DNA of 64,000 bases from Nguyenibacter vanlangensis (GCF_013376155.1 NZ_JABXXP010000001.1:1-64000), one strand, 5' to 3'; numbered from the stretch's first letter, positions 1 through 9,099 are shown. Notes: generated from the sequence alone by a model not told the origin. Numbers and translations: made by a program.

Positions 1-1
1 G

Positions 2-682
2 GTTACGCTGGTGGCGCGCGACCCCGCGGCGCTCGAGGACGCCGTGTCGCTGGTGCGCGCGCAGACCGGACGCGACGCGGTGGCAGTGGCTGCGGACCTG
101 ACGCGGGATGATGACCGGCAGCGGATCTTCGCCGCCTGTCCCCAACCCGACATTCTGGTGAATAATGGCGGCGGCATGCCGCCAGGCGATTTCCGCGACT
201 GGGACAGGGCGCACTGGATCGCGGGCGTGGACATGATGATGGTGGCCCCGATCGACATGATCCGCCTTGCCGTGGACGGCATGACCGAACGCGGTTTCGG
301 CCGCATCGTCAACATCGTCTCGCGCAGCGTGAAGAATCCGCAGGCCGAGATGGCTCTTTCCAACGCCGCGCGATCGGGGCTGGTGGCCTTTTCGTCGGGT
401 CTGGCGCGACAGTTGGTCGCACGGAACGTCACGATCAACAATATCCTGCCGGGCATCATCGATTCGGCGGCACAGCATGCCCATGTCCATGACCTGTCGC
501 GCATGACGGGGCGCAGCTACGACAGCATCTGGGCAGAGCGCGCTGCCGCCAACCCCGCGAAACGGTTCGGCGATGTCGAGGAGATCGCGGCGGCGGTCGC
601 CTTCTTCTGCTCGCACAAGGCAGGCTTCATCACCGCCCAGAGCCTGCTGGTGGACGGGGGCGACTATCGCGGCCTGTTCTGA
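2..682 (+). CDS. SDR family oxidoreductase, 5'-truncated by window edge
   Basis: The frame is open from base 2, and the residues before the first GTG (VTLVAR) fit the end of the second strand of a Rossmann fold, so the gene begins upstream of the window; the glycine-rich cofactor motif is not visible. Present are the NNGG variant of the NNAG motif and the C-terminal LLVDGG segment that closes classical short-chain dehydrogenases. The usual YxxxK pair is missing: the aligned stretch reads LSNAARSG after VNIVSRS, so Tyr and Lys are replaced. This belongs to the group of SDR-like proteins with a degenerate active site; it may be a reductase with altered chemistry or non-catalytic. A dehydrogenase gene follows on the same strand after about 150 bp. 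Confidence 0.85.
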   Translation, partial: VTLVARDPAALEDAVSLVRAQTGRDAVAVAADLTRDDDRQRIFAACPQPDILVNNGGGMPPGDFRDWDRAHWIAGVDMMMVAPIDMIRLAVDGMTERGFGRIVNIVSRSVKNPQAEMALSNAARSGLVAFSSGLARQLVARNVTINNILPGIIDSAAQHAHVHDLSRMTGRSYDSIWAERAAANPAKRFGDVEEIAAAVAFFCSHKAGFITAQSLLVDGGDYRGLF

Positions 683-836
683 AACAGCATCAAACATTCC
701 GAAAAGGAATATGTACGAGAGGCGTTTTGCCTTCTCATTCCGAGTCAGAAATAACATAATGACCGTCAGGACAAAGGTGATCATGGCAGGCGGGTTTCGG
801 CCCCTCCTTTTCTCCTGCAACGGATGGACGTGAATC

Positions 837-1808
837 ATGACGAAACCCTGGATCGGGGCACAACCCAAAGTCTGTGTCGCGCATGCTCATTACGATCTGA
901 AGGGCGAGATGGAGCGCCGCCCCAATCCACCCCCCTGCGTCCAGGTCAACAACCTGGCGGATCTCGAGCAGGTCGCGGCCGATGCCGAGGTGCTGGTCGT
1001 TTCCATGCTGTGGAAGAACCATATTCTCGACTGGGCACCGAAATTGAAGCTGGTACAGTCGGTCAGTGCCGGCGTCGATCATTATGACCATGCCCTGTTC
1101 CGCGAACGCGGCGTGCATCTGTGCAGCGCCCGGGGGGTGAATGCGAACGCCGTTTCGGACCACGCGCTGGGCCTGCTGCTGAACCTGTCGCGCCGGCTTT
1201 TCGAAGCGCGCGACGACCAGAGGAATGCCTATTGGCGCCTGACCAGCAGCAACCCGAAAGACAGGCTGCAGGAACTGGACAGCAAGACCGTCCTGGTCGT
1301 GGGATTCGGCGGAATCGGGGCCCGCGTCGCCCGGCTTTGCAGGGCCTTCGGCATGAACGTGATCGCGATGCGCCGTTCGGTTCCCCAAACGCAGCCCGAG
1401 GACGTGCGAATCATCTCGAACCGGGATTTCCTGCCCACCCTGCCGCAGGCCGACGTGGTGATCCTGACCTGCCCGCTGACCGAAGAGACGTTCGAACTGG
1501 TGAATGCGGAAGCCTTCGCCGCCATGCGCCCCGACGCGGTGCTGATCAATGTGGCACGCGGCAAGGTCATCGACGAGGGCGCCATGATCGAGGCGCTGCA
1601 ATCCGGGCAGATCGCCGGCGCGGCGCTGGACACGTTCGTCGAGGAGCCGCTGCCCGCCTCCTCTCCCCTCTGGTCGATGGACAACGTGATCGTGACGCCG
1701 CACGCGGCGGGCGAGACGCAGTTCTATGAACGGAACGTCGTGGACATCCTGCTGACGAACATCGGCGCGCTCGAAGCCGGCACCCCCCTGAAGAATCAGA
1801 TCGTCTGA
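837..1808 (+). CDS. D-2-hydroxyacid dehydrogenase (NAD-dependent)
   Basis: A 323-residue member of the D-isomer-specific 2-hydroxyacid dehydrogenase family, which interconverts 2-oxoacids and D-2-hydroxyacids with NAD(P)H in the cytoplasm. The nucleotide-binding motif GFGGIG lies at residues 156-161. The catalytic triad is present: Arg241 in NVARGK, Glu270 in the EEP motif and His289 in TPHAAGE. Length is normal for the family. The ATG at 837 is chosen; a long antisense frame over the gene is a high-GC shadow. Placed just upstream of an amino acid ABC transporter and a deaminating flavoprotein, it could reduce the 2-oxoacid formed by deamination, but the substrate is not readable from sequence. 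Confidence 0.92.
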   Translation: MTKPWIGAQPKVCVAHAHYDLKGEMERRPNPPPCVQVNNLADLEQVAADAEVLVVSMLWKNHILDWAPKLKLVQSVSAGVDHYDHALFRERGVHLCSARGVNANAVSDHALGLLLNLSRRLFEARDDQRNAYWRLTSSNPKDRLQELDSKTVLVVGFGGIGARVARLCRAFGMNVIAMRRSVPQTQPEDVRIISNRDFLPTLPQADVVILTCPLTEETFELVNAEAFAAMRPDAVLINVARGKVIDEGAMIEALQSGQIAGAALDTFVEEPLPASSPLWSMDNVIVTPHAAGETQFYERNVVDILLTNIGALEAGTPLKNQIV

Positions 1809-1909
1809 CGACAGGCAGGGGGCGATTTCGGCTTTACGGTGCCGCCCGCCCCCCTAAACTCGATATGCGTTGTAAACGGTTCGCCTGATGGCGGCGGGGA
1901 GGTCCTGGA

Positions 1910-2755
1910 GTGACGACACGTCGAGCTTTTGCATCGGTCCTGGCCCTGGGCGGCGTCGCGGCCGCGACGTCCCTTGCGGGCATATGTCCGGCACGGGCGC
2001 AGGAAGAAGGGGGAACGATCGCGCGCATCAAGGCCTCGGGCAAGCTCCGCACCGCCGCCATTCCGGGAGCCGAACCGTTTTTTCACAAGGATATTCTAAA
2101 GGGCGGCTGGAGCGGCGCATGCGTCGACATGGTCAGGGACATGGCCGCTTCCCTGGGGGTCACGCCCGACATCGTCGAGGCCGAGTGGGGGACGTCGGTC
2201 ATGGACCTCCAGACCGGCAAGATCGACGTCATGTTCGCCCTGAGCCCCACCCCCGCGCGGGCACTCCAGATCCAGTTCAGCGACATCGCCATCAATAACG
2301 CATTCACGGTGATTGCGAAAAACGGCCTGTCGGTCGCGACGTGGGACGATCTGGACAAACCCGAAATCCGCGTCGCCTTCGACACAGGGTCGTCGCACGA
2401 CATCTTCGTCCGGCGCCGGCTGCCCCACTGCACCCCCGTGGCGGTCCAATCCCCGACCGACGCGATCATGGCGCTTCAGGCCGGACGCGCGGACTGCGTG
2501 GTGCAGGTGGTGGTGATCGCGGCCGTGATGCATGCGCGCAACCCGGCGGTAGGCGGGCTGATCCTGCCGCAGCCCGTGGTGCATCAGCCGACCTGTATCG
2601 GCGTGCCGGCCTCGCCCGACCCGCGTTTCCTGACCTTCGTCAATAACTGGCTTCTCTACAACCGTTCGGAGGGCATCGTGCAGGACTGGATGTTCAAGGC
2701 GCTGCGGGCCAGCAATGTCGACCCGGCATCGCTGCCGCCCGGCCTGGAATTCTGA
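1910..2755 (+). CDS. ABC transporter substrate-binding protein, family 3
   Basis: A 281-residue periplasmic solute-binding protein of the polar amino acid type (SBP_bac_3). It starts with GTG at 1910, with a GGAGG-like site just upstream. Residues 3-30 form a signal with a twin arginine (TTRRAF), a hydrophobic core and an Ala-rich cleavage region (ARAQ), so Tat export is possible. The mature part opens with the typical IARIKASGKLRTA and later shows the lobe-two pattern with MALQAGRADCVV. The permease and ATPase genes follow at once, so this is the binding component of a three-gene importer. Ligand unknown; an amino acid or related compound is likely from family and neighbours. Confidence 0.9.
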   Translation: MTTRRAFASVLALGGVAAATSLAGICPARAQEEGGTIARIKASGKLRTAAIPGAEPFFHKDILKGGWSGACVDMVRDMAASLGVTPDIVEAEWGTSVMDLQTGKIDVMFALSPTPARALQIQFSDIAINNAFTVIAKNGLSVATWDDLDKPEIRVAFDTGSSHDIFVRRRLPHCTPVAVQSPTDAIMALQAGRADCVVQVVVIAAVMHARNPAVGGLILPQPVVHQPTCIGVPASPDPRFLTFVNNWLLYNRSEGIVQDWMFKALRASNVDPASLPPGLEF

Positions 2756-2774
2756 TGGCGATGCGGCCCGCACC

Positions 2775-3434
2775 ATGACCTATCAATGGGATTTCGGCCC
2801 GATCCTTCAATACTGGTCTCTTTTCAGGATCGGTCTCGAATATACGTTGGGCTTCACCCTTGCCAGCGCGATCGTCGGCATGGTCGCGGGCCTGCTGCTG
2901 ACGCTGGCCCGGCGCAGCGGCTGGAAGATCCTGTCCATCCCCGCCGGCGCGGTCGTCGAAATCTTCCGCTGCACGCCGGCCCTGGTGCAACTGGTGTGGT
3001 GCTACTACGCGCTGCCGGTCGTGCTGGGCCTTAGCCTGGCGCCCGCCACGGCGGCGCTGCTGGCGCTGTCGCTCTACGGCGCGGCATTCTACAGCGAAAT
3101 CTTTCGCGCGGGCCTGGATTCGATCGACCGTGGCCAGTGGGATGCCGCCGCCGCGCTGGGCATGACGCCCTTCACGATGATGCGCCGGATCATCCTTCCG
3201 CAGGCCCTGCGGCGCATGACCGCCCCGCTCGTCAGCCAGGTGGTGCTGCAATTGAAGAACACGTCGCTGATTTCGGTCGTGACCGTCCCCGACCTCGTCT
3301 ACCAGGGGCAGATGGTCGCCTCCGCCACCTACAAGCCGCTCGAGGTCTACACCACGATCGCAATCATCTATTTCCTGATCCTGTTTCCGATGACACAGGG
3401 CGCGCGGCTGCTGGAGCGTCGTCGTCATGGCTAG
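2775..3434 (+). CDS. amino acid ABC transporter permease (HisM/GlnP type)
   Basis: Inner-membrane permease of the polar amino acid ABC family, 219 residues from the ATG at 2775. An upstream in-frame ATG at 2715 would overlap the binding-protein gene and add a hydrophilic, non-family N-terminus, so it is rejected. Several hydrophobic segments are visible, plus the cytoplasmic EAA-type loop (GQWDAAAALGMTPF followed by RRIILPQALR) that docks to the ATPase. The 3' end overlaps the ATPase start by 8 nt, which implies translational coupling. Only one permease gene is present, so the transporter probably works with a permease homodimer. Confidence 0.92.
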   Translation: MTYQWDFGPILQYWSLFRIGLEYTLGFTLASAIVGMVAGLLLTLARRSGWKILSIPAGAVVEIFRCTPALVQLVWCYYALPVVLGLSLAPATAALLALSLYGAAFYSEIFRAGLDSIDRGQWDAAAALGMTPFTMMRRIILPQALRRMTAPLVSQVVLQLKNTSLISVVTVPDLVYQGQMVASATYKPLEVYTTIAIIYFLILFPMTQGARLLERRRHG

Positions 3435-4200
3435 GGAACCGCTGATGATCGACATCGTGAACCTGTCCAAGCGCTTCGGCAGGCGCGAGGTGCTCAGGGA
3501 CATCTCGCTGGGGGTGCCGAAGGGCAATGTGCTTGCCCTGATCGGCCCCAGCGGATCGGGAAAATCCACCTTGCTCCGTTGCGTCAATCTTCTGGAAGCC
3601 CCCGATTCCGGGTCGGTCACGATCGACAGCCATACGATGCGGTTCGGCGCCACGGCATCGCGCCACCGTACGGGGGCCATGGCGGCGTTCCGTGCCGAAG
3701 CCGGAATGGTTTTTCAGTCCTTCAACCTGTTTCCGCACCTGACGGTCCTGGAAAACGTGATGTCCGGCCCGCGTTTCGTGCGGGGCCAGTCGCGCGACGC
3801 GGCCGAGCGGATCGCCCGCCCGCTGCTGGAACGCATGGGAATGGAAAGTTTCGCCGACACCATGCCCGAACGTCTTTCCGGCGGCCAGAAGCAGCGCGTG
3901 GCGATTGCCCGCGCCCTGGCGATGGAACCGAAGGTCATGCTGTTCGATGAGGCGACATCCGCGCTCGACCCGCAGCGGGTGGCCGAGATCCTGAGCGTGA
4001 TGCGCGACCTGGCGCAGGCGGGCATGACCCAGATCGTGGTCACGCATGAAATGTCCTATGCGCGGGACGTGGCCGATACCGTCGTCTTCATGGCGGACGG
4101 ATACATCGTGGAATCGGGCCCGGCGCGGCAGGTCATCGAAGACCCGCGGGAAGAACGGACCCGGACGTTCCTGAAACATTTCCACATGGGAAAAGCCTGA
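3427..4200 (+). CDS. amino acid ABC transporter ATP-binding protein (GlnQ/HisP type)
   Basis: A 257-residue ABC ATPase that powers the importer encoded just upstream. Walker A GPSGSGKST is at residues 40-48, the Q-loop at FQSFN, the signature LSGGQ at 150-154, Walker B MLFDE at 171-175 and the switch histidine in VTHEM near 207. The ATG at 3427 overlaps the permease stop; an alternative ATG lies at 3445. The gene runs directly into the next flavoprotein with a TGATG stop/start overlap, so transport and oxidation are co-expressed. Confidence 0.95.
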   Translation: MAREPLMIDIVNLSKRFGRREVLRDISLGVPKGNVLALIGPSGSGKSTLLRCVNLLEAPDSGSVTIDSHTMRFGATASRHRTGAMAAFRAEAGMVFQSFNLFPHLTVLENVMSGPRFVRGQSRDAAERIARPLLERMGMESFADTMPERLSGGQKQRVAIARALAMEPKVMLFDEATSALDPQRVAEILSVMRDLAQAGMTQIVVTHEMSYARDVADTVVFMADGYIVESGPARQVIEDPREERTRTFLKHFHMGKA

Positions 4201-5495
4201 TGGCTGCCATGTCTTCTCCGCCGGCGCAGGGTGCCCGGCTCGTCGTCATCGGCGCGGGGGCCGTGGGCGTGACGATTGCGCTGCATCTGCGGCGCCTGGG
4301 GCATGACGTCACCCTTCTGTCCTCCGATGCGCCCGGATCGGAAAATGCGACGAGCTACGGCAATGCCGGGTGGCTGAGTCCGGGGTCCGTCGTACCGATT
4401 TCCATGCCCGGCATGTGGAAGAAGGTACCCGGCTATCTGCTGGATGCCCAGGGTCCGCTGCGCCTGCGTCCGTCATCCCTGCCGCATATCTGGCTGTGGC
4501 TGCTGCGCTTCGTCGCCTGTGGCGCCACCCGTGCCCGTGCCCGCGCCATCGCGTCGGCGCTGCGGCCGTTCCTGGCCGGTGCGGCGGACCGGCATGCCGC
4601 CCTGGCGGCGGAAGCGGGCGTTCCCGAACTGATCCAGCGCAAGGGGCTGCTGATCGTCTATCCGGATGAAGCTGCCTATAAGGCCGACGCCTTCGGCTGG
4701 CAGCTCCGGCGCGAAAACGGCGTACGGTGGAATACGCTCGACCGCGCGGCGCTGGAAGCGGTCTGCCCGGGCCTGAGCCCCCGATACGGCTTTGCGGCAC
4801 AACTGCCCGATGGCGCCCATTGCGCCGATCCCGGGGGCTATGTGGCGGCCCTGGCCACGCTGGCACGCGCGCAGGGCGTGCACTTTGCCGACGGCCATGT
4901 CGGTGGCTTCGTGCTGGAGGCCGGGCAGGTGCGCGGTGTCCGTTCGTCGGGCCGGGTCGTGGCCTGCGACAGCATCATCGTCGCCGCCGGGATGGGCGCG
5001 CGCGCGCTGGGCAGGATGCTGGGAGATTCCGTGCCGCTGGTGAGCGAGCGCGGCTATCATGTCCAGGTTCCCGACCTGGCGGAGGAACCGCCCCTGCCCG
5101 TCATGATGTCGGACCTCAAATTCGGCATCACCCCGATGAGAGGGGGCATGCGTGCCGCCGGACAGGTGGAATTCGCGCCTGCGGGGGCACCGCCGGACTG
5201 GCGGCGGGCCCGTATCCTGCTCGATTGCCTGCGCGACGGCCTGCCCCTCGTGAAAATCGGCGGCTTCTCCACGGTCCGGCACTGGATGGGCAACCGGCCG
5301 TCGACACCCGACTGCCTGCCTGTCATCGGCCCTTCGCCCTCGACGCGGGGCGTGTTCTACGCCACGGGCCATGGGCATCTGGGACTGGTCAGCGCGCCTT
5401 GGACCGCGGAACTGATCGGGCGGATGATCGGCGGCGATACCGTCCCCGAGGCCGCGCCCTACGACCCCGCCCGGTTCCTTCGCTTCCGTCTCTGA
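4200..5495 (+). CDS. FAD-dependent oxidoreductase, D-amino acid dehydrogenase (DadA)-like
   Basis: A 431-residue flavoprotein of the DAO family, which oxidatively deaminates amino acids to imino acids and then 2-oxoacids. The dinucleotide-binding motif GAGAVG is at residues 18-23, followed by a conserved NAGWLSPG segment typical of DadA-like enzymes. The C-terminal FAD-contact region GHGHLGL is intact. It begins at the ATG overlapping the ABC ATPase stop (4200); an ATG at 4209 is also possible. Context (amino acid importer before, RidA-type remnant after the cluster) supports an amine or amino acid substrate. Stereochemistry and exact substrate are inference. Confidence 0.88.
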   Translation: MAAMSSPPAQGARLVVIGAGAVGVTIALHLRRLGHDVTLLSSDAPGSENATSYGNAGWLSPGSVVPISMPGMWKKVPGYLLDAQGPLRLRPSSLPHIWLWLLRFVACGATRARARAIASALRPFLAGAADRHAALAAEAGVPELIQRKGLLIVYPDEAAYKADAFGWQLRRENGVRWNTLDRAALEAVCPGLSPRYGFAAQLPDGAHCADPGGYVAALATLARAQGVHFADGHVGGFVLEAGQVRGVRSSGRVVACDSIIVAAGMGARALGRMLGDSVPLVSERGYHVQVPDLAEEPPLPVMMSDLKFGITPMRGGMRAAGQVEFAPAGAPPDWRRARILLDCLRDGLPLVKIGGFSTVRHWMGNRPSTPDCLPVIGPSPSTRGVFYATGHGHLGLVSAPWTAELIGRMIGGDTVPEAAPYDPARFLRFRL

Positions 5496-5502
5496 GCGAA
5501 CC

Positions 5503-6900
5503 ATGAGCGTGATCGCGACCGAAGCACCGGCGCACGAGAGCCCTGCCGCCATCCGGCGGGGCGCGCTGGCGGCGATCCTGCTCTCGGTCCTGCTGGCGGT
5601 TCTCGATTACGCGGTCGCCAATATCGCCCTTCCGACGATCGCGACGGATCTGCACGCGTCCGCCTCGGTGTCGATCTGGGTCGTCAATGCCTATCAGCTC
5701 GTCAACTGCATGCTGCTTCTGCCGCTTGCCGCCTTCGCCGAACGCATCGGCGCGAAGAAAATCTGTCTGAGCGGGCTGGCGGTACTCATGGCGGGCTCGC
5801 TGCTCTGCGCCCTTTCGCACCATATCGCGACCCTCGCTTTCGCACGCGGCATACAGGGGGCCGGCGGCGCCGCGATCATGGCGGTCAATACCGCGCTCAT
5901 CCGGATGGTCTGCCCCCCTGCCCGTCTCGGCCAGTGTCTCGCGCTCAACGCGCTGACCACGGCGCTGAGCGTGGCGCTGGGCCCGTCCGTCGCGGCGGCG
6001 ATCCTCTATTGCACCGGTTCGTGGCGCTGGCTGTTCCTGTTCAACCTGCCGGCCGGCGCGCTGGTGTTCGCCTTGTGCAAGGTCCGCCTGCCCGCCACGC
6101 CGCCGCTCCGGCGCATGATCGACCCGCTGTCGGTCGTCCTGAACATGGCAGCCTTCTGCCTCATCCTGACCGGCAGCGATTTTCTGGCCCGCAACGCGTG
6201 GGCATCGGGTGGGACGATACTCGTCCTGCTGGGGGCGGTGGCAGGGGCCTTGCTGCTGGCGCGCCAAAGAGGGCACGCCGCTCCCCTGCTGCCGGTCGAC
6301 CTGCTTGCGCGCCCCGCCTTTTCCATCGGCGTGATGACCTGTTTCCTGGGCTATACGGCGGCGAATTTCTTCATGATTTCGATCCCGTTCTCCCTGACCG
6401 GCCTGTTCGGCCGCTCGCCGGTCACGACGGGACTGCTGATCACGGCCTGGCCCGGGGCGATGGTTCTGACCGGGCCGCTCGTCGCCCGGCTTGCAGATCG
6501 GATCCCGGCGGGAACGCTGTCTTCGCTGGGGCTTGCGGTCAATGGCTTCGGTTTCCTGATGGTCAGGATGACGCCTCCCGATGCCGGGAATTTCGACATC
6601 ATGTGGCGCTTCGCGCTGGCGGGCACGGGGTTCGCCATGTTCGTCTCGCCCAACAACCGCGCGATCCTGCTGGCCGCACCACATGGCCGCAGCGCAAGCG
6701 CCAGCGGCATGATCGCGCTCTCGCGCATCATGGGACAGACCTGCGGCGCGACGCTGGTGGCCATGATCATGGCCCGGGTGGCGAACCGGCCGACGCTGTT
6801 ATGCCTGGATTACGCGGCTGCCGTCGCCTGGACGGCAGCCCTGCTGAGCCTGAGCCGCAAGATGAAAAGGAGGTTGCCATGCTCCTTCCCCGCCGCCTGA
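5503..6900 (+). CDS. MFS transporter, DHA2-like (14 TM)
   Basis: A 465-residue major facilitator protein with the drug:H+ antiporter-2 layout: a first helix containing LDYAVANIALPTI, a motif-A-like loop after helix 2 and further hydrophobic segments consistent with 14 helices. It starts 7 nt after the flavoprotein and belongs to the same operon. Its 3' end overlaps the LysR gene by 22 nt. DHA2 carriers usually export; here it may expel a product or the substrate analogue handled by this cluster. The long antisense frame over it is a composition shadow. Confidence 0.88.
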   Translation: MSVIATEAPAHESPAAIRRGALAAILLSVLLAVLDYAVANIALPTIATDLHASASVSIWVVNAYQLVNCMLLLPLAAFAERIGAKKICLSGLAVLMAGSLLCALSHHIATLAFARGIQGAGGAAIMAVNTALIRMVCPPARLGQCLALNALTTALSVALGPSVAAAILYCTGSWRWLFLFNLPAGALVFALCKVRLPATPPLRRMIDPLSVVLNMAAFCLILTGSDFLARNAWASGGTILVLLGAVAGALLLARQRGHAAPLLPVDLLARPAFSIGVMTCFLGYTAANFFMISIPFSLTGLFGRSPVTTGLLITAWPGAMVLTGPLVARLADRIPAGTLSSLGLAVNGFGFLMVRMTPPDAGNFDIMWRFALAGTGFAMFVSPNNRAILLAAPHGRSASASGMIALSRIMGQTCGATLVAMIMARVANRPTLLCLDYAAAVAWTAALLSLSRKMKRRLPCSFPAA

Positions 6901-7841
6901 TGCCGTCGATCCCCGAACTCGTCGCCTTCGAGGCCGCGGCCCGGCACCAGAATTTCAGCGCCGCCGCCGAGGAACTGAGCCTCACTCAGGGCGCGATCAG
7001 CAAGCAGATCCGCAATATGGAAATGACGCTGGGCGTGTCCCTGTTCGACAGGCGCCGCAAGCGTCTGGTCATGACGCGCCAGGCCAAGTCGATCCTGCCG
7101 TCCGTGATTTCGATCCTCGAGCAGATCGCCGGCACGACCTATCGCGTCCTGTCCGCGGGAGACGGCGAGAACACGCTGAACCTGCATATGTTCTCCACCT
7201 TTTCGTCCCGGTGGCTGATCCCCCGCCTGCCGCGGCTGATCAGGCAATATCCACAGATCAAGGTCAATATCACGACGGTCTTCGAACCGTTCAGCTTCGA
7301 CGGGTCCGATTGCGATATCGCGGTACATTATGGCGCGCCGGTCTGGCCGGACGGGCAGCTCCATCATCTGTTCGACGAAACGATCGTCCCGGTATGCAGC
7401 CCGGCCTTTCGCGACGCGACGAAACTGGAGACGGCCGAGGATCTTGCACGGGTCAGCCTTATCCAACTGACCACCCGGCCCGCCTTGTGGGATTTCTGGT
7501 TCGCACAGGTGAACGTCACCGGCGCCGCATCATTCAAGGGGCATGTCTTCGACCAGTTCAACGCGACGATCGAGGCGGCGATGGCAGGCTTCGGCGTGGC
7601 GCTCGTCCCCACGATCTTCGTGGAACGCGAGCTTGCCGATGGCACGCTCTGCGTCGTCTCCAACGAGACGATCCGTTCACGCGGGGCCTATTACGTCGTG
7701 ACTCCGGTCGAAAAAGCCCACGATCCCACCATCTCCGCCTTTATCCGCTGGATCTGCGCGGAAAGCGCCGCTTATGGCGGCCTGGGCGAGGCCGCGCCGG
7801 GGACCCTGCATTTCAACGGATATGAAGGAACGAGGAATTGA
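6879..7841 (+). CDS. LysR-family transcriptional regulator, GcvA-like
   Basis: A 320-residue LysR regulator. The correct start is the ATG at 6879, preceded by AAGGAGG at 6867-6873 inside the end of the MFS gene; the frame is open much further upstream but there it only overlaps the transporter. The N-terminal winged helix-turn-helix includes FSAAAEELSLTQGAISKQI, the GcvA-type signature, and a substrate-binding domain follows (LPRLIRQYPQIKVNI). It is the last intact gene of the amino acid cluster and the natural candidate to regulate it. Its stop overlaps the TTG start of the RidA fragment. Confidence 0.9.
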   Translation: MLLPRRLMPSIPELVAFEAAARHQNFSAAAEELSLTQGAISKQIRNMEMTLGVSLFDRRRKRLVMTRQAKSILPSVISILEQIAGTTYRVLSAGDGENTLNLHMFSTFSSRWLIPRLPRLIRQYPQIKVNITTVFEPFSFDGSDCDIAVHYGAPVWPDGQLHHLFDETIVPVCSPAFRDATKLETAEDLARVSLIQLTTRPALWDFWFAQVNVTGAASFKGHVFDQFNATIEAAMAGFGVALVPTIFVERELADGTLCVVSNETIRSRGAYYVVTPVEKAHDPTISAFIRWICAESAAYGGLGEAAPGTLHFNGYEGTRN

Positions 7842-7955
7842 TCGACATTCTCTACCTCGATACGAATCATCGCCGATCCCGCGCCGTCGTGGCGAATGGC
7901 GTGGTATACGTGGCCGGCCATAGCACCGCCGACCGCAGCCAGGACGCCGCCATTG
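7838..7955 (+). pseudogene. RidA/YjgF-family protein, C-terminally truncated remnant
   Basis: A TTG at 7838 overlaps the LysR stop and has a GAAGGA-type site upstream. The first roughly 38 residues match the N-terminus of RidA-type enamine/imine deaminases (LDTNHRRSRAVVANG, VYVAGHSTAD). After about base 7955 the frame loses family character and runs into the 3' end of the opposite-strand AbrB gene. RidA proteins hydrolyse reactive imines made by amino acid oxidases, so it fits the cluster, but the trimerising core and catalytic C-terminus are missing. The exact breakpoint is approximate. Loss by deletion or rearrangement is inferred. Confidence 0.65.
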
Positions 7956-7974
7956 CCGATATCCGGCCGAAGGA

Positions 7975-9099
7975 TCAGGCGGCATTGTCTTTTGAAAAGA
8001 GCGGGCGGCTGTCGGGAGCGGAGGCAGAAGGAATCCAGCGGCCGAGCCAGCGCGCAAGGCCCGGCCCGGTGAACAGGACCAGCACGAAACGCACCGTCTG
8101 CATCGCCATCACGAAAGACATATCCACCCCAGGCGTGGTGGAGGCGATGATGGCGATCGTATCCTCGCCGCCCGGGCTGCAGGACAACCAGGCGGAGAGC
8201 GGGTCCGTCTGGCCGCACAGGACCAGCAGCCACGCCACCGCGCCCGACGCCGCGATGATCAGCGACGTCGACAGCACGACCCAGGGCGACGCGCGCAGGG
8301 CATGGCGAACGATCCCGGGCGTGAAGCGCAGGCCGATCCCCCATCCCAGCGCCGCATAGGCAGGAACGCGGACCCATCCGGGCAGGACGATGGTCAGCAG
8401 GCCCGTATCCTGCAACGCAGCGCTGACGACCAGCGGTACCATCAGCGCACCGGCGGGAATACGCCATTTCCGGGCAAGGAACGACGACACGGCAACGGTC
8501 AGAAGCGTTCCGGCGATCGCGCCGGCGTCTCCGCCGGCCGCGGACACCGGAATCGGCCCCGGCGTCGCCGGAGCCGCAGCGAAAAACCGCGTGGCCGCCG
8601 CGGCACTTCCCGAGACGAAGATCACGCGCAGATATTGCATGAAGGCGACAAGCCGCATATCGGCGCCGTAACTGGCGGACATGATCGTCATCGCAGTCGC
8701 GGCACCCGGCGACGCCCCCCATAACGCCGTCGTCCCCGGCAGGACCCCGGTCCGCGCGAGGGCGAAGCCCGCGGCGGCGCTGACCAGCACGACGGCCAGG
8801 ACCCCGGCGAAAAAGACCGGCCCCTTGTCGAGGATGCTAGCCAGAACGGACAAGGGCAGGCTGGTGGCGATCAGGCAGCCGATCACCCCCAGGGCCAGCG
8901 GAAAGATCGGGCCGGGAAACCGCAATTCCTGCCCCGTGACACCGGCAACGATGGCACAGATCATCGGGCCCAGCAGCGCCGACGCCGGCAGGCCGGCACG
9001 GCGAAACAGTTCGGCCAGCACCATCGACCCCGCGACCAGGACCACCCAGCGCGGCAGCAGCCTGCACATGGCCATGAAGCCCGAACCGACGTCAGACAT
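7975..9099 (-). CDS. AbrB family membrane protein (AmoA-like PF05145 type)
   Basis: A 374-residue polytopic membrane protein of the family often labelled 'AbrB family transporter' or 'ammonia monooxygenase' by old misannotation. It shows two internally similar halves of about six hydrophobic segments, with the repeated pattern around LLGPMICA/FPGPIFPLALGVIG and GASPGAATAMTIMSASYGAD followed by YLRVIFVS, all typical of the family. Function in bacteria is poorly defined; membrane transport or regulation has been suggested. The gene faces the amino acid cluster and ends against the RidA remnant. About 20 bp separate its start from the stop of the TonB-dependent receptor on the same strand. Confidence 0.82.
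   Translation of the reverse strand: MSDVGSGFMAMCRLLPRWVVLVAGSMVLAELFRRAGLPASALLGPMICAIVAGVTGQELRFPGPIFPLALGVIGCLIATSLPLSVLASILDKGPVFFAGVLAVVLVSAAAGFALARTGVLPGTTALWGASPGAATAMTIMSASYGADMRLVAFMQYLRVIFVSGSAAAATRFFAAAPATPGPIPVSAAGGDAGAIAGTLLTVAVSSFLARKWRIPAGALMVPLVVSAALQDTGLLTIVLPGWVRVPAYAALGWGIGLRFTPGIVRHALRASPWVVLSTSLIIAASGAVAWLLVLCGQTDPLSAWLSCSPGGEDTIAIIASTTPGVDMSFVMAMQTVRFVLVLFTGPGLARWLGRWIPSASAPDSRPLFSKDNAA

Noticed and set aside
735-1703. 322-codon minus frame opposite the D-2-hydroxyacid dehydrogenase
   Set aside because: No motif, His/Arg/Gly-rich; the plus frame has all catalytic residues.
1816-1855. Terminator after the D-2-hydroxyacid dehydrogenase
   Set aside because: G-rich and C-rich arms pair imperfectly with a long loop and no T-run; too weak to list.
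5389-6684. 431-codon minus frame opposite the MFS gene
   Set aside because: Gln/Arg/Asp-rich and no hydrophobic pattern; the plus frame is a normal transporter.
5934-6878. Long N-terminal extension of the LysR gene
   Set aside because: It merely reads through the MFS gene in another frame; a strong ribosome site and the HTH start mark 6879.
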